A DNA stretch of 41,635 bases, taken from contig JAJDHW010000002.1 in NCBI GenBank assembly GCA_030266405.1, positions 1-41,635 of the forward strand, in the 5' to 3' direction. A model generated the notes under the pieces. The model worked only from the letters and a program-made list of their open reading frames with translations, was not told the DNA's origin and ran no database searches. A program made the position numbers and the translations under genes. This DNA comes from Methanobrevibacter sp. OttesenSCG-928-I08. GTDB lineage: Archaea > Methanobacteriota > Methanobacteria > Methanobacteriales > Methanobacteriaceae. Of this stretch, positions 24,694 to 32,313 are shown in pieces (the stretch's first letter is position 1; each line of letters starts with the position of its first letter).

Positions 24694-25971
24694 ATGAAAG
24701 CTATAATTTTAAGTGCTGGTGAAGGCTCAAGAATGAGACCATTAACTCTTACAAAACCTAAAACAATGTTACCTGTTGCAGGAAAACCTATTATTCAATA
24801 TAATATTGAAGCTTTAAAGGAATGTGGAATAACTGACATTCTTTTAATTGTTAGATATAAAGAAGATATGGTTAGAAATTATTTTGGTGATGGTAAAGAG
24901 TTTGGGGTTAATATTACATATAAGACTCAAAAAGACTTTTTAGGAACTGCTGATGCTATTGGCTATGGTAGTGATTATATTGAAGATAGTTTAATTTCCT
25001 TGAATGGAGATATTATTTTAGATTCTGAAATAATTAAAGAGATTATAAGTGAATATGAAACTAAAAACCCTGATACATTAATGGTTTTAACTGAAGTAGA
25101 AGATCCATCATCTTTTGGAGTTGTAGAACTTGAAGGTGATTTGGTTAAAAATGTTGTTGAAAAACCAAAACCTGGAGAAGCTCCAAGTAATTTAATAAAC
25201 ACAGGTATTTATATTTTCAATAAAAATATTTTTAATAGTATTGAAAAAACAGAATTGTCTTCTAGGGGAGAATTTGAAATAACAGATTCATTATCTTTAC
25301 AAATAAATGAAAATCAAACAGTTCTTGGATATAAAACAGAAAAACATTGGATTGATGTAGGTAGGCCTTGGGAACTTATTGAAGTTAATGAAAAACTCAT
25401 TTCTAAATTAAAAGGAGAAATTAAAGGTACTGTTGAAGAAGGAGCAGTTTTACACGGTGAAGTCTTTTTAGATGAAGATAGTATTATTAGATCTGGTGTT
25501 TATATTGAAGGAAATGTTTACATTGGCAAAAACTGCGATATAGGCCCTAATTCTTTTATAAGAGGAAATAGCTACTTTGGAGATAATGTTAAAGTAGGAA
25601 ATGCTGTAGAAGTTAAAAATTCTATTGTTATGGAAAATACTAATGTTAATCATTTAAGTTATGTTGGAGATTCTATAATTGGTTCTAATTGTAATATTGG
25701 AGCAGGAACTAACATAGCTAATTTGCGTTTTGATAATGCAACAATTAGAACTAAAATCAAAGATGAGAAAATTGATAGTGGTAGACGCAAACTTGGAGCT
25801 ATCATTGGAGATTCTGTAAAAACTGGAATAAATTCTAGCTTTTCTCCTGGTGTGAAGGTAGGTTCTAATGCAACTATTGGATCAGGTGTTTTATTATATG
25901 ATGATGTCGAATCAAATACTAGAGTGCTTGTTAGACAAGATCATGTAACTCAATATAAACATAAAAAATAA
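24694..25971 (+). CDS. Bifunctional sugar-1-phosphate nucleotidylyltransferase/acetyltransferase (GlmU-like)
   Basis: Catalyses the last steps to UDP-GlcNAc or related NDP-sugars. The N-terminal ~230 residues are a nucleotidyltransferase with 'LSAGEGSRMRPLTLTKPKTM' and 'LISLNGDIIL'; the C-terminal half is a left-handed beta-helix of isoleucine-rich hexapeptides (such as 'IGSNCNIGAGTNIANLRFD') with acetyltransferase character. ATG 24694 is chosen over GTG 24691 because GAGGGAATTGTG gives better spacing. It is immediately downstream of glmM, so together they convert glucosamine-6-P to UDP-GlcNAc. Confidence 0.92.
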   Translation: MKAIILSAGEGSRMRPLTLTKPKTMLPVAGKPIIQYNIEALKECGITDILLIVRYKEDMVRNYFGDGKEFGVNITYKTQKDFLGTADAIGYGSDYIEDSLISLNGDIILDSEIIKEIISEYETKNPDTLMVLTEVEDPSSFGVVELEGDLVKNVVEKPKPGEAPSNLINTGIYIFNKNIFNSIEKTELSSRGEFEITDSLSLQINENQTVLGYKTEKHWIDVGRPWELIEVNEKLISKLKGEIKGTVEEGAVLHGEVFLDEDSIIRSGVYIEGNVYIGKNCDIGPNSFIRGNSYFGDNVKVGNAVEVKNSIVMENTNVNHLSYVGDSIIGSNCNIGAGTNIANLRFDNATIRTKIKDEKIDSGRRKLGAIIGDSVKTGINSSFSPGVKVGSNATIGSGVLLYDDVESNTRVLVRQDHVTQYKHKK

Positions 25972-25989
25972 TTTATTTGGAGGAATATT

Positions 25990-26466
25990 ATGAAATCTAA
26001 AGAAACCGTAAAAATATTCCCTGGAGCGCAAGTTTTAGGTGATGCAGAACTTGGTGAAAATGTTTCTGTATGGCATGGTGCTATTATCCGTTGTGATGTA
26101 GCTCCTATTAAAATAGGAAACAATTCAAATGTACAAGATAATTGTGTATTACATGCAACTAAAGATATACCACTTACTATTGGAGAAGGTGTTTCTATAG
26201 GTCATGGTGCTGTTGTACATGGTTGTACTATTGGAGATAATGTTTTAATTGGAATGAATGCTACAGTTTTAGATGGAGCAGTAATTGGTAAAAACTCTAT
26301 TGTAGGTGCTGGAGCAGTTGTAGGAGAAGGTAAAACATTTCCAGATAATAGTTTAATTGTTGGAATTCCTGCAAAAGCAGTTAAAGAATTACAAGAAGAA
26401 CAAATTCAACACATTAGAAACAATGCTAATAATTATGTTGAATTATCTAAAAAATATGATGATTAA
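25990..26466 (+). CDS. Gamma-carbonic-anhydrase-like hexapeptide protein
   Basis: A 158-residue trimeric left-handed beta-helix protein. The zinc-type histidines appear in 'CVLHATKD' and 'SIGHGAVVHGCTIGDN', the three-histidine pattern of gamma-class carbonic anhydrases, and the C-terminus is an alpha helix. Activity as a carbonic anhydrase is plausible in a CO2-using methanogen, but many relatives are inactive. GGAGGAATATT precedes the ATG. It lies between the GlmU-like gene and hisC, 18 and 16 bp away, within the same operon. Confidence 0.85.
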   Translation: MKSKETVKIFPGAQVLGDAELGENVSVWHGAIIRCDVAPIKIGNNSNVQDNCVLHATKDIPLTIGEGVSIGHGAVVHGCTIGDNVLIGMNATVLDGAVIGKNSIVGAGAVVGEGKTFPDNSLIVGIPAKAVKELQEEQIQHIRNNANNYVELSKKYDD

Positions 26467-26482
26467 TTTTTAAGGTTTAAAT

Positions 26483-27592
26483 ATGCAAATAAGAAAGGAA
26501 GTTAAACAATTAGACCCATATGTACCAGGAAAATCTCAAGATGAAATAGCTAATAAATTTAATCTTAAAAAAGAAGATATTATAAAATTAGGTTCTAATG
26601 AAAACCCATGGGGTCCTTCTAAAAAAGCTATTGATGCAGTTAGAGAAAATGCAGAATATATGAATAGATATCCAGAATCTAATTTAGATGAATTAAAAAA
26701 AGAAATAGCTATTTATTCTAATGTTAAGCCAGATCAAGTGATTGTTGGTGGAGATGGTGCTGATGAGATTATTGATGTTTTAGCTAAAACATTTATAAAT
26801 TCTGGTGATGAGTTTATTGTTCCTCTTCCTTCTTATATGTATTATGAGTTTATTTTTAAACCATATGGAGCTATTCCAATTTATGCTAAATGGAATATGG
26901 AAAACAACACATTAGATATTGATTCTGTTTTAGAAGCTATATCTAATAAAACTAAAATGATTTTTTTATGCACTCCGAATAATCCAACAGGAGCATTAAT
27001 ATCTCAAGAAGATATTATAACAATTGCTACATCTACAGATGCTTTGATTGTTGTTGATGAAGCTTATTTTGAATATTCTAAAGTTAATAATACTAATTTA
27101 ATTGAAGATTATCCTAATATTTTTATTATGAGAACTATGTCTAAAGTTATGGGACTTGCTGGAATGCGTATTGGTTATGGAATAGCTAATAAAGATATGA
27201 TTGAATATATGCATAGAATAAAACCTGTATTTTCTCTTACAAAATTATCTTATATTGCAGCATTAAACACATTTAAAGATAAAGAATATATTGAAAAATC
27301 AATTGAAGATGGAATTAAAAGTAGAGAATATCTCTTTGAAGAACTATCTAAAATTTCTTCTTTAAATGTTTTCAAATCAAAATCTAATTATTTATTAATT
27401 GGAATTAAAGACACTGGTTTAACTGCAGCAGAACTTTCTTTAGAACTTCTTAAAAAAGGAATTATTGTTAGAGATTGTACTTCTTTTAAAGGTTTAGATG
27501 AATATTGGATTAGAATAAGTATTGCAACTTTTGATGAAAATAAAAGATTTATTAAAATAATAAATGAGGTTTTAAAAGAAGCATGTTGTTAG
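26483..27592 (+). CDS. hisC: Histidinol-phosphate aminotransferase
   Basis: PLP-dependent fold-type I aminotransferase acting in histidine biosynthesis (imidazole-acetol phosphate to histidinol phosphate). The 369-residue protein shows '[15 protein letters not shown]' (substrate arm), '[11 protein letters not shown]', 'LCTPNNPTG', '[10 protein letters not shown]', the PLP lysine in '[16 protein letters not shown]' near residue 220, and '[12 protein letters not shown]'. Length is standard. Its last 10 bp overlap the start of the radical SAM activase gene, so translation is coupled. Confidence 0.94.
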   Translation: MQIRKEVKQLDPYVPGKSQDEIANKFNLKKEDIIKLGSNENPWGPSKKAIDAVRENAEYMNRYPESNLDELKKEIAIYSNVKPDQVIVGGDGADEIIDVLAKTFINSGDEFIVPLPSYMYYEFIFKPYGAIPIYAKWNMENNTLDIDSVLEAISNKTKMIFLCTPNNPTGALISQEDIITIATSTDALIVVDEAYFEYSKVNNTNLIEDYPNIFIMRTMSKVMGLAGMRIGYGIANKDMIEYMHRIKPVFSLTKLSYIAALNTFKDKEYIEKSIEDGIKSREYLFEELSKISSLNVFKSKSNYLLIGIKDTGLTAAELSLELLKKGIIVRDCTSFKGLDEYWIRISIATFDENKRFIKIINEVLKEACC

Positions 27593-28299
27593 GTGGAACA
27601 CTCATATCTTCTGTAGAATTCCATGGAAATATGTCATTAGTAATATTCATGGCTAAATGTCCTCTACGTTGTCCATATTGTCACAATGTAGATATTTTAG
27701 AAGAAGGTACAGAAACATCACTTAATGATATTAAAAATAAAATAAAAGTTTCTTCAGACTTTATAGATGCTATTAATATATCTGGAGGAGAACCTCTTTT
27801 TCAATTAGAAGATACTATTGAATTATTAAAATATGCTAAAGATTTAAATTTAAAAACAAAAATTGATACTAGTGGATTTTATCCTAAAAGATTAAAAAAA
27901 ATTTTAGATTTAGGATTAGTTGATTATATTGCACTAGATGTTAAAGCACCTTTTAATAAATATAAAGAAGTCATTGGTTCTGATATCGGTAAATCTGTAA
28001 AAGAATCTATGAATATTGTAAATGAATATGATGATGTTACTTTAGAATGTAGAACTACATTTGTCCCAGGTTTAATTACAGATGACGATATTAAAGAAAT
28101 AGCTAGTTCTATTCATGCAGATATTTATACATTACAACAATTTAGAAATAATAAAGTTTTAGATGAGTCTTTAAATGATGTTGAAGCTCCAAATCCTCAT
28201 GATTTGAATAATCTTGTAATGGAATTAAAACCTCTTTTTAAAGGAATTGCTAAAGTTAAAAGTGGAGAATTTGGAGAAAAAGAAATATATTCTACATAG
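27583..28299 (+). CDS. nrdG: Anaerobic ribonucleotide reductase activating protein (radical SAM)
   Basis: Radical SAM enzyme; relatives generate the glycyl radical on the class III ribonucleotide reductase NrdD. The 238-residue protein has the CxxxCxxC cluster motif '[10 protein letters not shown]' near residues 26-35, preceded by 'SLVIFMAK', then '[10 protein letters not shown]' for SAM binding and '[10 protein letters not shown]'. It is the longer NrdG2/PFL-activase-like form. No nrdD is present in the window, so the target is inferred. ATG 27583 lies inside hisC; a better internal start is not seen. Confidence 0.85.
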   Translation: MLLGGTLISSVEFHGNMSLVIFMAKCPLRCPYCHNVDILEEGTETSLNDIKNKIKVSSDFIDAINISGGEPLFQLEDTIELLKYAKDLNLKTKIDTSGFYPKRLKKILDLGLVDYIALDVKAPFNKYKEVIGSDIGKSVKESMNIVNEYDDVTLECRTTFVPGLITDDDIKEIASSIHADIYTLQQFRNNKVLDESLNDVEAPNPHDLNNLVMELKPLFKGIAKVKSGEFGEKEIYST

Positions 28300-28308
28300 G
28301 AGTTTAAA

Positions 28309-29445
28309 ATGCCAATTTTATCTTTTGGAAGTCAAAACATTAATATTATAACCGGTAAACATTCCATGACTATTAGAAAATTATGGAAAAACCCTCTTAA
28401 AGTAGGAGATAGGCTTCATTGTTATTGGAATTTAGTTTCTAAAGAGAAAAAAAAGATATTTGAAGCTACTGTCACTGATGTTAAATTAATGCCTTTTAAA
28501 GACTTAAAAAACAATGATGAAATTGCAAAAGAAGAAGGATATGCTGATAGTAAAGAAATGATTAAAGAATTCAAAAAAATGTATTTTGAAAAAATCAAAG
28601 ATGATGATATCTTTCAAATTATTTACTTTAAAAAACTTGACATAGATGAATGGAAAGGAGAAAAGATTGATCAAAAAGCAATGATTACTCAAAGAGCAGA
28701 TATTCTTTTTGATAGTGGAAAATATGATAAATCTGCAGTTTGTTATAATGCTGCTTTAAAATTTGATCCTGATGATGTTTATCTTTTAAATAAAAAAGGG
28801 GACAATCTTTCTCGTTTAGGAAGATTTAGTGAAGCTATTGAATGTTATGATAAAGCTTTAAAAATAGAACCTAATAATGAATATATTTTAAACAATAAAG
28901 CTATTGCTCTTTTAAATTCAGGAAATCCTCAAGAAGCACTTGTTACAAGTGACGAAGCTATGAAACATAATAGTGAAAATCCTGTTATTTTATATTGGAG
29001 GGGATTTATTTTAGAACTTCTTGGAAAATTCGATGAAGCACTAGTTGTTTATGATAATCTTTTAAAAATTGATAGTGAAAACCCGGAAGTTTGGAATGCT
29101 CGTGGAAATCTGTTAAATGATATGGGTGAATCTGAAAAAGCTTTAGAGAGCTATGATAAAGCTTTGGAATTATGTTTAGATGATTCAGATATTGATGCAT
29201 CTGCACAAAATAGAAAAGGAAATGCTTTAATTGATCTTGGAAGATATGAAGAAGCATTAGCTTGTTTTGATAAATCTATTGAACTTGAAAAAGACAATAT
29301 TGATTTTTTATTTAATAAAGGCATTGTTTTAATGGAACTTGAAAAATTCGAAGAAGCTCTTGATACATTTACAAAAATTTTAGTTATTAAACCTGATAAT
29401 GAAGATGCTCAATTTTTCAAAGAAGAATGTCTTGAAAATTTATGA
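28309..29445 (+). CDS. ASCH-domain/TPR-repeat fusion protein
   Basis: A 378-residue two-part protein. The N-terminal ~120 residues look like an ASCH/PUA-like RNA-binding domain: 'KHSMTIRKLWKNPLKVGDRLHCYWNL', 'ATVTDVKLMPFKDL' and 'DIFQIIYFKKL'. From about residue 125 there are seven or so tetratricopeptide repeats (such as 'GRFSEAIECYDKALKIEPNN' and 'GRYEEALACFDKSIELEKDN'). The pairing suggests an adaptor that links an RNA-related domain to protein partners; the function is unknown. AGGAGTTTAAA precedes the ATG. It is 9 bp after the activase gene and ends the plus-strand operon. Confidence 0.85.
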   Translation: MPILSFGSQNINIITGKHSMTIRKLWKNPLKVGDRLHCYWNLVSKEKKKIFEATVTDVKLMPFKDLKNNDEIAKEEGYADSKEMIKEFKKMYFEKIKDDDIFQIIYFKKLDIDEWKGEKIDQKAMITQRADILFDSGKYDKSAVCYNAALKFDPDDVYLLNKKGDNLSRLGRFSEAIECYDKALKIEPNNEYILNNKAIALLNSGNPQEALVTSDEAMKHNSENPVILYWRGFILELLGKFDEALVVYDNLLKIDSENPEVWNARGNLLNDMGESEKALESYDKALELCLDDSDIDASAQNRKGNALIDLGRYEEALACFDKSIELEKDNIDFLFNKGIVLMELEKFEEALDTFTKILVIKPDNEDAQFFKEECLENL

Positions 29446-29562
29446 TTTTATTTTAAATAATATCTCGTGATGTATGGTAATACTCTCATAATTTAGTAGT
29501 TAACTAAGTAAATATAATTTAATTAAAAATAGCTATATTTTTTATAAAAAGATATTTAGTAA

Positions 29563-29579
29563 ATGTGATTTAATCACAT
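29563..29579. promoter_or_regulatory. Perfect inverted repeat between convergent genes
   Basis: ATGTGAT (29563-29569), spacer TTA, ATCACAT (29573-29579). It lies 39 bp from the glmM-like stop and 118 bp from the ASCH-TPR stop. It may be a terminator hairpin or a protein-binding dyad. The rest of 29446-29618 is AT-rich with nothing else recognised. Confidence 0.35.
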
Positions 29580-29618
29580 CCACTTTTAATATAAAGTATG
29601 TTTCAAAAGTTTTGATTT

Positions 29619-30983
29619 TTACTTTTTAAATTTCTCAACTAAAGAAATTCCCCATTCAGTCATTTCATTAGCTTTTTCTTGTGTATCTGATTCAGAAAAA
29701 CATCTAAAAATAGGTTCTGTTCCAGAAGGTCTTATAATAACCCAACCATCATCTTTTAATATTTTAACACCATCAGTAGTGTCTAATTTAAAATCAGTAG
29801 TTTCTTGAACTTCACGAACAATATTTTCCATAACTTCTTTTTTCTCATTATCTGGACATTCTATTTTCATTTTATTTGAATAATAAACAGGTAATTCTTC
29901 AACAAGTTCAGATAAAGATTTTTTCTCTTTAGCTATTATTTCTAATATTTTAGCTACTGTAAGTGCAGCATCTCTACCATAAACGAAATCTGGGAAAATC
30001 AATCCACCATTTTCTTCTCCACCAAAAATTCCATTAGATTCTTTAAGTTCACGTGCTACAAGTAAATCTCCAACAGCTGTGGCAATAACTTCTCCGTTAT
30101 GTTCTGAAGCAATATCATAAATAGCTTGAGATGTTGCAACAGTTGTTACTATTATTCCTCCACCATTTTCTTTTAACATTTGTTTTTCAACTAGTGCAAA
30201 GGTTTTATCTCCTAAGACGAAATTACCTTTTTCATCAATACAAATAGTTCTATCTGCATCACCATCATGAGCAAGACCAATATCTGCATTTAATTCTTTA
30301 ACAGTAGCTATTAATTCTCCTAAGTTTTCTTCAATAGGTTCAGGTTCACGTCCTGGGAAAAATCCATCAGCTTGACAATTAAGTGTTGTTAAATTACATT
30401 TAAGCTTTTGAATAAGATATGGTGCTGTATAACATCCTGCCCCATTTCCACAATCAAGTATTACATTTAAATTAGCTTCTTCAATAGCTTTAGTATCTAC
30501 GCTTTTTAAAGCTTCATCAATGTATTCTTCAATTATAGTATCATTATTAAAAATCTCTCCAATTTCATCCCAATTAGCTCTTTTGGGATCTTTATCAAAA
30601 TACATTTCTTCTATTTTAATTTCCATATCATCAGGAATACCTATTCCAAATTCATCTACAAATTTAAGACCATTATATTTTGGAGGGTTATGTGAAGCAG
30701 TTACAATTATTCCTCCATCATAATAATTTCTAACTGCATATTGGACTGCAGGTGTTGGTAATATTCCTAAATTTACAACATCACATCCAGAAGATAATAA
30801 TCCTGAAGTAATTGCATTCATTAACATAGGACTAGTAGTTCTTGTATCTCCACCTATAGCTACTTTTCCTTGAATTAGTGTACCGTAACATGCTGCTAAT
30901 CTTGAAGCAAATTCTGGTGTTAAAACATCATTTGCAGTTCTTCTCACACCAAAAGTTCCAAATAATCGTTTTTCTGAAGCCAT
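29619..30983 (-). CDS. Phosphohexomutase (phosphoglucosamine/phosphoglucomutase-like), second copy
   Basis: Alpha-D-phosphohexomutase of 454 residues from ATG 30983, preferred over GTG 30992 because AAGTGATATTA makes a good ribosome-binding site. It has 'LFGTFGVRRTAND', the phosphoserine loop 'VTASHNPPKYNG', the metal loop 'LAHDGDADRTICID', 'GGEENGGLIFPD' as sugar-binding loop, and 'IRPSGTEPIFRC'. The sugar loop GGEENGG differs from GGEPSGT of the glmM at 23289, so the two probably differ in substrate (hexose-phosphate versus glucosamine-phosphate), which is inference. Confidence 0.88.
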   Translation of the reverse strand: MASEKRLFGTFGVRRTANDVLTPEFASRLAACYGTLIQGKVAIGGDTRTTSPMLMNAITSGLLSSGCDVVNLGILPTPAVQYAVRNYYDGGIIVTASHNPPKYNGLKFVDEFGIGIPDDMEIKIEEMYFDKDPKRANWDEIGEIFNNDTIIEEYIDEALKSVDTKAIEEANLNVILDCGNGAGCYTAPYLIQKLKCNLTTLNCQADGFFPGREPEPIEENLGELIATVKELNADIGLAHDGDADRTICIDEKGNFVLGDKTFALVEKQMLKENGGGIIVTTVATSQAIYDIASEHNGEVIATAVGDLLVARELKESNGIFGGEENGGLIFPDFVYGRDAALTVAKILEIIAKEKKSLSELVEELPVYYSNKMKIECPDNEKKEVMENIVREVQETTDFKLDTTDGVKILKDDGWVIIRPSGTEPIFRCFSESDTQEKANEMTEWGISLVEKFKK

Positions 30984-31045
30984 TAATATCACTTAATATT
31001 TTATTATAAGTTAATTTTTATATTTAGATTTAATAAATCTATTGA

Positions 31046-31444
31046 TTAATTAGTTATTTTAATAGAATTTCCATTTGAGACAATTAATTCCATAGATGAT
31101 TTATATTCTGTTACTGTACCAACAACTTTAACTTTCTTATCTAAAAATGTATTTGGATGATTTCCTGATTCTTCAAGTTCTACTAATGTAGATTCAAAAA
31201 TCATTAAAGTTATTTTACCAGTTCCATCATTTATTTTTAAAAAATAGCTATTACTCGACGATGACTTATCAACATTTTCAATAATTCCAGTTACAACTAC
31301 TTCTTCTTCAATCATACTTCTATCAATTTCACTAATTTTAACTTCTTTAGGTTCAATAAATCCTGAAAATATTATTAGACCTACTATTCCTATTAATGAT
31401 GTTATTAAAGCTATTTTAAATATTAATTGGTCATTAATTTCCAT
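31046..31444 (-). CDS. OB-fold nucleic-acid-binding-domain protein with membrane anchor
   Basis: A 132-residue protein with an N-terminal transmembrane helix (about residues 9-27) and a C-terminal OB-fold domain: 'EEEVVVTGIIENVDKSSSSNSYFLKINDGTGKITLMIFES' and 'KKVKVVGTVTEYKSSMELIVSN'. This is the tRNA_anti/OB pattern also seen in small secreted or anchored OB proteins. Its ligand is unknown. It is a single minus-strand gene between the second phosphohexomutase and the tandem-repeat region. Confidence 0.75.
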   Translation of the reverse strand: MEINDQLIFKIALITSLIGIVGLIIFSGFIEPKEVKISEIDRSMIEEEVVVTGIIENVDKSSSSNSYFLKINDGTGKITLMIFESTLVELEESGNHPNTFLDKKVKVVGTVTEYKSSMELIVSNGNSIKITN

Positions 31445-31629
31445 AGTTTATAAATTTTATTTTTAAATTAATTATATTAGATAGAAAATTAGTTTATTAT
31501 ATTGATATTAGTCTGTAATATTGTATTCTTCTGAAATTATTATTTTATTAAGGAATATTAGAATAATACGGAATATTTGTACTTTAAAACAAGTAAAACT
31601 TATTATATGCGGAGTTTTAGATCATGTTA

Positions 31630-31837
31630 TTGTAGGAATGTTTTTATTTCTGCAGGAGGTGGTGAAAATTAAAAAAAGATTATTAGCAGAGTTCTTAACT
31701 ATCTTTAAGTTGCTCCTTGAGATAGTGAAAGAACTCTTATAATAGTGGGGGTAACACCCTACTATCACTGCTAATGATTATTATATATTGTAAAATATAT
31801 AAGTTTTTTGATTTTTTCACTTCTATTTTTTATTTTT
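31630..31837 (+). ncRNA. Candidate structured RNA, copy 1 (three-way junction)
   Basis: P1 pairs 31678-31688 (GATTATTAGCA) with 31769-31779. P2 pairs GAGTTC (31689-31694) with GAACTC (31731-31736) and, after a bulge, ACTATC (31698-31703) with GATAGT (31721-31726). P3 pairs 31742-31750 with 31757-31765. Compared with copy 2, ten differences fall in paired positions and all keep pairing, three pairs being changed on both sides. Several pairs are G-U in this orientation and would be A-C on the other strand, so the plus strand is transcribed. Ends are estimated from the TATA-like box and T-tracts. I do not recognise the family. Confidence 0.7.
31641..31742 (+). other. Possible small amphipathic peptide reading frame in repeat copy 1
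   Basis: In copy 1 a frame from GGAATG gives a 33-residue peptide beginning MFLFLQEVVKIKKRLL and ending FKLLLEIVKELL. A GTG further in, at 31663 and next to an AGGAGGTG motif, gives VKIKKRLLAEFLTI onward. The peptide would be an amphipathic cationic helix like some type I toxins. In copy 2 the same frame is recognisable (KIKKELLVEFLTILKLAI) but has a TAG before and a TAG inside it. Because RNA pairing is kept while the frame is broken, coding is the weaker explanation. Confidence 0.25.
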
Positions 31838-31910
31838 GTATAAAAATTCAGCTATAAAATCAATTTTTAATCATATAAAACTCATAATTAATTATTTGTC
31901 ATTTTATTTA

Positions 31911-32280
31911 ATTGAAATTAGCTTAGAATATTGTTTGATTTGGTAATTATTAGTTAATGGTGTGTTTTTAAGTTAAAAGAAGATATTTGTCTTTAAAAAC
32001 AAGTAAATATTATTATATGTGGAGTTTTAGATTATGTTATTGTAGGAATGTTTTTATTTCTATAGGATGTGGTAAAAATTAAAAAAGAATTATTAGTGGA
32101 GTTCCTAACTATCTTGAAATTAGCCATATAGATAGTCAAAGAACTCATAAAATAGTGAGGTTAACACCTCGCTATAAACACTAATAATTATTATATATTG
32201 TAAAATATATAAGTTTTTTGATTTTTTCACTTCTATTTTTTATTTTTATATAAAATTTCCGCTATAAAATCAATTTTTTG
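31911..32280 (+). repeat. Tandem direct repeat, copy 2 (410-bp period)
   Basis: Second copy of the 31501-31870 unit; high similarity begins at 31981. A TATA-like TATTATATG lies at 32011-32019 and the T-rich end at 32213-32247. About 40 bp of unrelated or weakly related AT-rich sequence separates the two copies. It ends 34 bp before the stop of the convergent DNA ligase gene. Confidence 0.92.
32040..32247 (+). ncRNA. Candidate structured RNA, copy 2 (three-way junction)
   Basis: P1 pairs AATTATTAGTG (32088-32098) with CACTAATAATT (32179-32189), a perfect 11-bp helix. P2 arms GAGTTC/GAACTC and ACTATC/GATAGT are unchanged from copy 1, while the loop between them (32114-32130) differs at 8 of 17 positions. 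P3 is ATAGTGAGG (32152-32160) with CCTCGCTAT (32167-32175). The same fold as copy 1, with compensatory changes in P1 and P3. Confidence 0.7.
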
Positions 32281-32313
32281 TTTAAAATAAGAAAAAAATA
32301 TTTTAGAAAAAGT

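Larger units (their letters stand above)
31501..31870 (+). repeat. Tandem direct repeat, copy 1 (410-bp period)
   Basis: Aligns with 31911-32280 at a constant offset of 410 and no indels. Similarity is weak at 31501-31570 and strong from 31571. By hand count there are 6 differences in 31601-31670, 25 in 31671-31775 and 4 in 31776-31868; 61 consecutive bases (31777-31837) are identical. The unit contains a TATA-like TATTATATG (31601-31609), a structured core and a T-rich end (31803-31837). The surrounding 869-bp gap (31445-32313) has no conventional gene. Confidence 0.92.

Noticed and set aside
31521-31742. 73-residue open frame starting ATG 31521
   Set aside because: Its N-terminal half runs through the promoter-like part of the repeat and has no ribosome-binding site; copy 2 does not keep it. 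Only the C-terminal part is discussed as a possible peptide.
31501-32280. CRISPR array or insertion sequence
   Set aside because: Only two long units with a 410-bp period, no short repeat-spacer pattern, no transposase frame and no terminal inverted repeats or target duplications.
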